DNA of 12,146 nt from Cytophagales bacterium (GTDB lineage: Bacteria; Bacteroidota; Bacteroidia; Cytophagales; Cyclobacteriaceae): assembly GCA_003537495.1 (NCBI GenBank), contig DPSB01000391.1, forward strand, positions 874 through 13,019. The letters are read 5' to 3'. This document shows positions 7,338 to 12,146 of this stretch, in pieces. The notes below the pieces were generated by a model. It made no database searches. It saw only the letters and a list, made by a program, of their open reading frames with translations, and was not told the DNA's origin. The position numbers were made by a program, and so were the translations under genes. The stretch's first letter is position 1. The number at the start of each line of letters is the position of its first letter.

Positions 7338-8216
7338 TTGAGCAAGAAAGTTAAGATCGGTACCGTGCAGATGAGCTGCACGAAAGAGCCCAAAGAAAAT
7401 CTGGCGAAAGCCATTGAAAAAGTGCGTGAGGCAGCAGCTAAAGGAGCACAGATTGTTTGTTTGCAAGAGCTTTTTACCTCGCTCTACTTTTGCGATGTAG
7501 AGGACTATGAAAACTTTAAACTGGCAGAAGCCATTCCCGGCCCGTCAACCGAATCATTATCTGCGGTAGCGAAAGAATTGGGTGTGGTAATTATAGCCTC
7601 CTTGTTTGAAAAACGCACCGAAGGTTTGTACCACAACACCACGGCCGTGATTGATGCCGATGGAAAATATTTGGGTAAGTATCGTAAGATGCACATCCCG
7701 GACGACCCGGCTTATTACGAAAAATTTTATTTCACTCCGGGCGACCTTGGTTATAAAGTATTCAAAACCAAGTTTGCCAACATCGGTATTCTCATTTGCT
7801 GGGATCAGTGGTATCCCGAAGCATCGCGCATTACTGCGCTGATGGGTGCCGAAGTTTTATTTTACCCGACAGCCATTGGTTGGGCAACCTCGCAAGACGA
7901 AGCAACCAACACCGAACAATACGGAGCGTGGCAGACCATTCAGCGCAGTCACGCGGTGGCCAACGGCTTGCACGTAGTGAGCGTGAACCGCGTGGGTTTC
8001 GAACAAAATGGTGCGATGAAATTCTGGGGCGGTTCTTTTATTGCAAATCCGCTCGGAAGTATTTTGTATCAAGGATCGCACGATAAGGAGGAAGTAAACG
8101 TGTTGGAACTTGATCTGAAAAAGACAGACAGCGTTCGCACACACTGGCCTTTCTTACGCGATAGAAGAATAGATTCGTATCAGCCGATCACCAAAAGATT
8201 TATTGACGAGGATTAG
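7338..8216 (+). CDS. aguB: N-carbamoylputrescine amidase (nitrilase superfamily)
   Basis: Hydrolyses N-carbamoylputrescine to putrescine, CO2 and ammonia, the second step of the agmatine route to polyamines; cytoplasmic. The 292-residue protein has the carbon-nitrogen hydrolase triad: Glu44 in LQELF, Lys117 in GKYRKMHIPDDP, and Cys154 in ICWDQWYPE, plus the supporting Glu128 in YYEKFYFTPGD. The KYRKMHIPDDP and CWDQWYPE wording is typical of AguB, and the next gene, aguA, supports the assignment. The start is a TTG: an in-frame TGA at 7332-7334 closes the frame just upstream, and the next ATG (7371) would remove the first beta strand (KIGTVQ). A strong -7 box lies at 7308-7315. It ends immediately before a palindromic repeat that fills the gap to aguA. 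Confidence 0.94.
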   Translation: MSKKVKIGTVQMSCTKEPKENLAKAIEKVREAAAKGAQIVCLQELFTSLYFCDVEDYENFKLAEAIPGPSTESLSAVAKELGVVIIASLFEKRTEGLYHNTTAVIDADGKYLGKYRKMHIPDDPAYYEKFYFTPGDLGYKVFKTKFANIGILICWDQWYPEASRITALMGAEVLFYPTAIGWATSQDEATNTEQYGAWQTIQRSHAVANGLHVVSVNRVGFEQNGAMKFWGGSFIANPLGSILYQGSHDKEEVNVLELDLKKTDSVRTHWPFLRDRRIDSYQPITKRFIDED

Positions 8217-8273
8217 TCGATAGTCCATGGTCGATAGCAGACTATGGACTATCGACCATCATACTATTGACTA
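8216..8273. repeat. Imperfect palindromic repeat filling the aguB-aguA gap
   Basis: GTCGATAGTCCATGGTC (8216-8232) pairs with GACTATGGACTATCGAC (8240-8256), a 17-base stem with a single G:T position and a 7-base loop. The same bases allow a second register: ATGGTCGATAG (8227-8237) pairs perfectly with CTATCGACCAT (8249-8259). GTCGATAG occurs directly at 8216 and again at 8230, and ACTATTGACTA (8263-8273) is a one-mismatch copy of 8241-8251. The element starts on the last base of the aguB stop and ends two bases before the aguA ATG. No T-run follows either arm, so it does not look like an intrinsic terminator. It may be a copy of a genome-wide palindromic repeat, an mRNA-stabilising hairpin, or a site bound by protein. 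Confidence 0.8.
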
Positions 8274-8275
8274 AA

Positions 8276-9313
8276 ATGAAAACACCCAAAGAACTCGGCT
8301 TCCACTTCCCTGCCGAATTTGCAAAACATACTGCAACCTGGTTAAGCTGGCCGCACAAAGAAGCTTCGTGGCCCGGAAAGATCGAAACGATTTATCCGCG
8401 CTATGCTGAATTTATCAAGCGTGTAGCCGAAGGTGAAACGGTAAATATTAACGTAGTGAATGAGGCGATGCGTGAAAAAGCAACGCGACATCTTAACGAA
8501 GCGGGTGCAGATCTGCGCAACATTCAATTTTTTATTCACCCGACCAACGATGCATGGTGTCGCGATCATGGCCCTGCGTTCTTGATCAATCCGAAAGAAA
8601 AAAAGAAAATGATTGTCGATTGGGGTTATAACGCCTGGGGCGGAAAATATCCACCATTTGATTTAGATGATGTGATCCCCACGTTGATTGCAAAGCATTA
8701 CAACATTCCGGTGGTGGAGCCGGGTATTGTAATGGAAGGTGGATCAGTTGAGTTTAATGGAAAAGGAACATTACTTACGACACGTGCTTGTTTGTTGAAC
8801 GAAAACAGAAACCCCCACTTGAATCAATCACAAATTGAAAAGTATTTGATTGATTATTATGGTGTCGATCACATCCTTTGGTTAGGCGATGGCATTATTG
8901 GTGACGATACCGATGGCCACATTGATGACCTTACCCGTTTTGTCAATGAAGACACAGTCGTAACGATTGTAGAGGAAAACAAAAACGATGAGAACTACCA
9001 AATCCTTCAGGACAATCTGAAAGAATTAAAAACACTTCGATTAGAAAATGGCAAACAGATGAACATCATCGAACTGCCCATGCCTACACCCATTGTATAT
9101 GAGGATCAACGCTTACCGGCTTCCTATGCTAACTTTTACATCGCCAATAAATATGTAGTTGTTCCCACGTTCCGCGATAAGAATGACGATCGTGCGCTTG
9201 ATATTTTGCAATCATGTTTTACCGATCGTAAGGTAGTTGGTATTGATTCAACGGATATAATCTGGGGATTGGGTTCCTTTCATTGCTTGAGTCAGCAAGA
9301 GCCGGAGGTTTAG
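8276..9313 (+). CDS. aguA: Agmatine deiminase (agmatine iminohydrolase)
   Basis: Converts agmatine to N-carbamoylputrescine and ammonia, the substrate of the neighbouring AguB. From the ATG at 8276 it is 345 residues, near the family length. An in-frame TTG three codons earlier is less likely. Features of the PAD-type guanidine-modifying fold are visible: TWLSWPH (21-27), WCRDHGP (94-100) with Asp97, WGGKYPPFD (121-129), the MEGGS segment (153-157), GDDTDGHIDD (209-218) with catalytic His215, and the nucleophile Cys337 in GLGSFHCLSQQ. Usual family members read RDTGP and GGGNIHC; here these are RDHGP and GLGSFHC, conservative variations that may mark a Bacteroidetes subgroup. It is cytoplasmic and probably shares the aguB promoter, unless the intervening hairpin uncouples them. 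No arginine decarboxylase is in the window, so agmatine must come from elsewhere. Confidence 0.94.
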   Translation: MKTPKELGFHFPAEFAKHTATWLSWPHKEASWPGKIETIYPRYAEFIKRVAEGETVNINVVNEAMREKATRHLNEAGADLRNIQFFIHPTNDAWCRDHGPAFLINPKEKKKMIVDWGYNAWGGKYPPFDLDDVIPTLIAKHYNIPVVEPGIVMEGGSVEFNGKGTLLTTRACLLNENRNPHLNQSQIEKYLIDYYGVDHILWLGDGIIGDDTDGHIDDLTRFVNEDTVVTIVEENKNDENYQILQDNLKELKTLRLENGKQMNIIELPMPTPIVYEDQRLPASYANFYIANKYVVVPTFRDKNDDRALDILQSCFTDRKVVGIDSTDIIWGLGSFHCLSQQEPEV

Positions 9314-9343
9314 TTGGCCACCGAAATCGAGTGAGTAGATTTT
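9314..9343 (+). promoter_or_regulatory. Candidate promoter for the EamA transporter
   Basis: TTG (9314-9316) directly after the aguA stop is followed after 19 bases by TAGATTTT (9336-9343), seven of eight matches to TAnnTTTG. Transcription would begin near 9350, about 45 bases before the preferred ATG. A second partial -7 box, TATCTTCG (9379-9386), lacks a -33 partner. Confidence 0.4.
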
Positions 9344-9394
9344 TTTCAGGTATTTCATTCCACTGGTTTGCCTTTCTCTATCTTCGCGGCCAGT

Positions 9395-10306
9395 ATGGGT
9401 ACTCGTAAGCATTATGCAGCAGCCGTTTCGGCATTTGTCGTGTGGGGATTTTTCTCGTTACCGCTACGAGCTCTTAAAGATTATACAGCAGGTGAAATTC
9501 TGTATTTCCGCATAGCTTCATCCGTAGTTATTCTACTGGTCATTCTGTTTGGTTTCCGAAGGTATAAGATGAAGATGGATCTGATGCGGTTGAGGTCTTT
9601 TCCGGAAAAGCAACGCAACCAGATTGTGGGATTAATTTTGGGTGGTGGCGTTTTGTTGATAGTTAACTGGCTGATTTTTATTTACGTAATCAACGCCATC
9701 AATATCAAAACTGCATCGTTCTCATATTTTATTTGTCCCGTGCTAACGGCAGTACTTGGAAATTTTATTTTACGAGAGAAGTTATCGCAATTACAATGGC
9801 TGGCAGTTTCATTGTGCATTATTAGTTGTGTATTACTGGGCCTGAATTCCGCAGCGGAGTTAGGTTATAGCTTTGCAGTAGCGTTGTCGTATGCCTTGTA
9901 CCTGATTACCCAAAGACGAAACAACGGGTTTGATCGATTATCTGTCTTATTTGTTCAGATGCTTTTTGCATTGCTGATTCTTTCGTTGGCGTTTCCATGG
10001 TTAGTGAATGACGTGCCCCAAACTTTTCACTTTTACGGATTGATTATAGTTGTGGCCGGAGTGTTTACGGTATTGCCATTATTTCTAAACCTGTATGCGC
10101 TAAACGGCATTAACTCAACCACAGTTGGAATTTTGTTGTACATCAATCCGCTGATGAATTTTATAATTGCGTTTTTGGTTTTTGACGAAACTATTACTTC
10201 GCTGCAAGCCATCGGGTACCTGATAATTCTGGTTGCATTGGTTTTATTTAACTATCCCAACCTGCAAAAAATGCGTGTGCGTTTAACGAACAGCGCTAAT
10301 GCTTAG
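9395..10306 (+). CDS. RarD-like EamA/DMT-family transporter
   Basis: Inner-membrane transporter of the drug/metabolite superfamily, 303 residues from the ATG at 9395, with about ten hydrophobic helices in two EamA halves (roughly 7-150 and 155-288). The first half resembles RarD: VWGFFSLPLRAL (16-27), GEILYFRI (33-40), NWLIFIYVIN (91-100) and the YFICPVLTAVLGNFILREKL stretch (111-130). The second half has the matching GILLYINPLMNFIIAFLVFDE (245-265). An in-frame TTG at 9368 would add nine residues, but the ATG puts the first helix close to the N-terminus as is usual. Substrate is unknown; being downstream of aguBA raises polyamine or metabolite export as a thought only, since a separate promoter candidate lies between. 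The last bases overlap the convergent fau gene. Confidence 0.88.
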   Translation: MGTRKHYAAAVSAFVVWGFFSLPLRALKDYTAGEILYFRIASSVVILLVILFGFRRYKMKMDLMRLRSFPEKQRNQIVGLILGGGVLLIVNWLIFIYVINAINIKTASFSYFICPVLTAVLGNFILREKLSQLQWLAVSLCIISCVLLGLNSAAELGYSFAVALSYALYLITQRRNNGFDRLSVLFVQMLFALLILSLAFPWLVNDVPQTFHFYGLIIVVAGVFTVLPLFLNLYALNGINSTTVGILLYINPLMNFIIAFLVFDETITSLQAIGYLIILVALVLFNYPNLQKMRVRLTNSANA

Positions 10307-10872
10307 AATGATATTAAACCGCCAGGCGTAACGCAAACATCCAATCGAACATCCAACGCAGATGTTTCAAATTCTTCTTCAGCCTCAAAAAGTGATAAGC
10401 CAACTTTCTTGCAATCTGGTCGACAAAATTTTAGGAATCGATCATAAAACCCTTTGCCATAACCAACGCGATGCCCGCTTCTATCGAAGGCCAGAAGGGG
10501 AACTAATACCAAATCAATTTTTTCTGTTTCAGTAAGTATCCCATGCGCAGGTTCCTGAATTCCCCACGAGGTAGTTACCAGTTGATGCAATCCTTCAAAG
10601 TAGAAGTTCTCAAGTGTGTTATGGAGTACGTTGGTTTTCGGAATAGAAATCTGAATGTGCGGAAACTCTCTTCGCAGCCGATCAATAATTAGCCATGTAT
10701 CGGGTTCGCGCTTCGAAACAACGGGAAGAAATGTATGAATCACCTTAATAAAGGAAAGATCAATGGAGGTGAAAAACTGTTGGTAAACCTGGAAGCTGAG
10801 TTGAGCAGATGCTGCATCTGAAAGCGCAGTTCGCTTTTCCAAATAGATTTTTCGTAGCTCAGCTTTATTCAT
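10303..10872 (-). CDS. fau: 5-formyltetrahydrofolate cyclo-ligase (methenyl-THF synthetase)
   Basis: ATP-dependent enzyme turning 5-formyltetrahydrofolate into 5,10-methenyltetrahydrofolate, a salvage step of one-carbon metabolism; cytoplasmic. At 189 residues it is of family length. The N-terminal basic region (KAELRKIY, 3-10) and the diagnostic PLLAFDRSGHRVGYGKGFYD (125-144), the ATP/folate loop, are clear, followed by the LDVRLDVCVTP segment (173-183) near the end. Its ATG (10870-10872) lies inside the end of bshC, an 8-base overlap that reads ATGAATAA, so translation is probably coupled and both share a promoter beyond the window. At the other end it overlaps the EamA gene by four bases stop-to-stop. 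The symbol fau follows E. coli (ygfA) usage. Confidence 0.93.
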   Translation of the reverse strand: MNKAELRKIYLEKRTALSDAASAQLSFQVYQQFFTSIDLSFIKVIHTFLPVVSKREPDTWLIIDRLRREFPHIQISIPKTNVLHNTLENFYFEGLHQLVTTSWGIQEPAHGILTETEKIDLVLVPLLAFDRSGHRVGYGKGFYDRFLKFCRPDCKKVGLSLFEAEEEFETSALDVRLDVCVTPGGLISF

Positions 10873-12146
10873 AGCTCAGCGTATGAAAGCGAAAATCAAA
10901 CGGATCGAAGTGTGTCAATAATTGTTGAATAAATTGAGAATCGGTCGGATAGAAGTTTAATAAGTTGTCGGTACGTTCCTGCAGATTGCCATTCGGAAAC
11001 AACGCATCTTTCACGGCTTCAATTTGCTGGAGTTTATCTGAATGTCTACGTTTCTCAGCCCGTAGCATTTTTTGCTCAATGCGGTTTAATGCATTGGCGG
11101 TGTGTTTGGCTTGTGCGCCAACAAACTGTGTTAATGAAGCATCAATGGAATTGGCTTTAGCCTGCAATTTTTCAAACAACACGCTTACCTGTTGCATTTC
11201 TTTGCTGATGGTAAGTTCTTGTGTGGAGTTATGAAGTACCCAATGATTGAAGATAAAATTCTTTTGCGCGAAGAATAATTTTAAATCAATGCCGGTCTTT
11301 TTCATTTTGCGATCGGTGGGTGCATCCACCACCAGCGCAAAGTTACGGGGCATTAAGATGGGGAAGGGTTGCTCAAAGTGATCGAACACTTTTTTGAGTT
11401 CGAGCCAATACACCAATTCGGCCGGACCACCAATATAGGCCAAGTTAGGTAAAATCATTTCCTGGTAAAGTGGGCGCAAGATTACATTAGGGCTAAACTC
11501 TTCGGGGTTGCTTTCAATTCGCGATTGTATTTCTTCACTACTAAATGAAAGTTTTGAATCCAACACATGAAAAGTTTCGCCTCGTTTTTCGATACGCCCA
11601 CGTAATGAGTCGATCAGATAGAAGAAATTTATATCGCGCGCATTTACGGGCGCGTGATAACCAATTTTTTCTAATTGTTGATTGGTTTGATTTACTAATT
11701 TGGCCGGAGTATTCTCGAGGATGTCGGCCTTCATGACTGGTGCAAGGATCCGTTTCAGTTTTGGATGATCAGCATCAACTACTACTAAACCTTCATCCGC
11801 AAACAAATCATTTACATACTGCCGTACGGCTCCGCTTAAGGTTTTATTTTTAGAGTAAGCGTTTTTGAAAACGGAGATATCACCCGGAACCTGATCGAAA
11901 AGTTTTTCTATCGACTTTGGATTAAAACGACCTACTGCTCCGGTCTGATCGGTTTCCCAAACATATTTTTTTCCGAACGCTCTGAAGTATTTTATCTCTT
12001 CATAATCATGATCTTCGGACGCCATCCAATAAACCGGAACAAAATTGTAGTTGGGATAATGTTGTTTCAACTGCTTGCAGGCATTGATTACGGTTACAAT
12101 TTTATAAACGAAATAAAGCGGGCCGGTAAAAATATTGAGTTGATGA
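10865..12146 (-). CDS. bshC: Putative cysteine ligase BshC, bacillithiol synthesis (partial, N-terminus outside window)
   Basis: Adds cysteine to glucosaminyl-malate, the last step in making the thiol bacillithiol, a glutathione substitute of Firmicutes and Bacteroidetes. The reading frame stays open to the right edge, giving 426 residues of a protein usually about 530 long; an internal TTG near 12070 is not the start, because family sequence continues before it (FTGPLYFVYK, from 12146 inward). Diagnostic parts are PVYWMASEDHDYEEI, which belongs to the Rossmann-like core, AYIGGPAELVYWLEL in the middle, LMPRNFALVVD, and the C-terminal coiled-coil region (roughly the last 150 residues, with HTANALNRIEQKMLRAEKRR). 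It overlaps fau by eight bases. Other bacillithiol genes (bshA, bshB) are not in the window. Confidence 0.94.
   Translation of the reverse strand, partial: HQLNIFTGPLYFVYKIVTVINACKQLKQHYPNYNFVPVYWMASEDHDYEEIKYFRAFGKKYVWETDQTGAVGRFNPKSIEKLFDQVPGDISVFKNAYSKNKTLSGAVRQYVNDLFADEGLVVVDADHPKLKRILAPVMKADILENTPAKLVNQTNQQLEKIGYHAPVNARDINFFYLIDSLRGRIEKRGETFHVLDSKLSFSSEEIQSRIESNPEEFSPNVILRPLYQEMILPNLAYIGGPAELVYWLELKKVFDHFEQPFPILMPRNFALVVDAPTDRKMKKTGIDLKLFFAQKNFIFNHWVLHNSTQELTISKEMQQVSVLFEKLQAKANSIDASLTQFVGAQAKHTANALNRIEQKMLRAEKRRHSDKLQQIEAVKDALFPNGNLQERTDNLLNFYPTDSQFIQQLLTHFDPFDFRFHTLSYE

Noticed and set aside
7796..8144. Open frames of about 95 codons on both strands inside aguB
   Set aside because: They lie wholly within a gene with an intact catalytic triad, have no family resemblance, and are explained by codon bias of aguB.
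8233..8262. The aguB-aguA hairpin as an intrinsic terminator
   Set aside because: No run of T follows the stem on either strand, and a functionally linked gene begins 20 bases on.
10965..11234. 89-codon plus-strand frame inside bshC
   Set aside because: It is antisense to conserved bshC coiled-coil sequence, is Cys/Ser-rich as is typical of shadow frames, and has no promoter.
12068..12070. TTG as the start of bshC
   Set aside because: The frame continues to the window edge with conserved BshC sequence (FTGPLYFVYK), so the gene is truncated by the window, not short.

Overview
The window looks like ordinary chromosomal DNA from a member of the Bacteroidetes, most likely a Cytophagales-type bacterium. 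Four things point there: A-rich, Shine-Dalgarno-poor starts; several upstream matches to the Bacteroidetes promoter (TTG, about 19 bases, then TAnnTTTG); a bacillithiol gene (bshC) with stand-alone mnmD; and an E1 dehydrogenase whose opening resembles the alpha/beta fusion proteins of that phylum as I remember them. I cannot name the species.

Layout. 1-1690 (minus): a CPA1-type cation/proton antiporter followed 11 bases later by the start of an E1 2-oxoacid dehydrogenase that leaves the window. 1762-3003 (plus): an M16B zinc peptidase, meeting stop-to-stop a membrane PAS histidine kinase (3004-4677, minus). 4753-5910 (plus): ispF and mnmD, a housekeeping pair for isoprenoid precursors and tRNA wobble modification. 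5912-7234 (minus): a second membrane histidine kinase, a paralogue of the first without PAS. 7338-9313 (plus): aguB and aguA, which together turn agmatine into putrescine, separated by a strong palindromic repeat. 9395-10306 (plus): a RarD-like EamA/DMT transporter. 10303-12146 (minus): the bulk of bshC (last step of bacillithiol synthesis), overlapping by 8 bases the start of a 5-formyltetrahydrofolate cyclo-ligase.

The genes are mostly unrelated core-metabolism units packed tightly. The clear functional groups are aguB-aguA and the two paralogous sensor kinases flanking ispF-mnmD, whose dimerisation helices are nearly identical and so may address the same unseen response regulator. All three convergent gene junctions have stop codons that abut, overlap or lie one base apart, leaving no room for terminators between the coding regions. 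The longest gap without a coding region is about 100 bases. I see no mobile element, CRISPR array, tRNA or rRNA, and no strong case for a new multi-gene system. The best leads are the aguB-aguA repeat, the kinase pair, the M16 protein lacking its substrate-binding Arg/Tyr pair, and the interleaved divergent promoters at 4694-4735.
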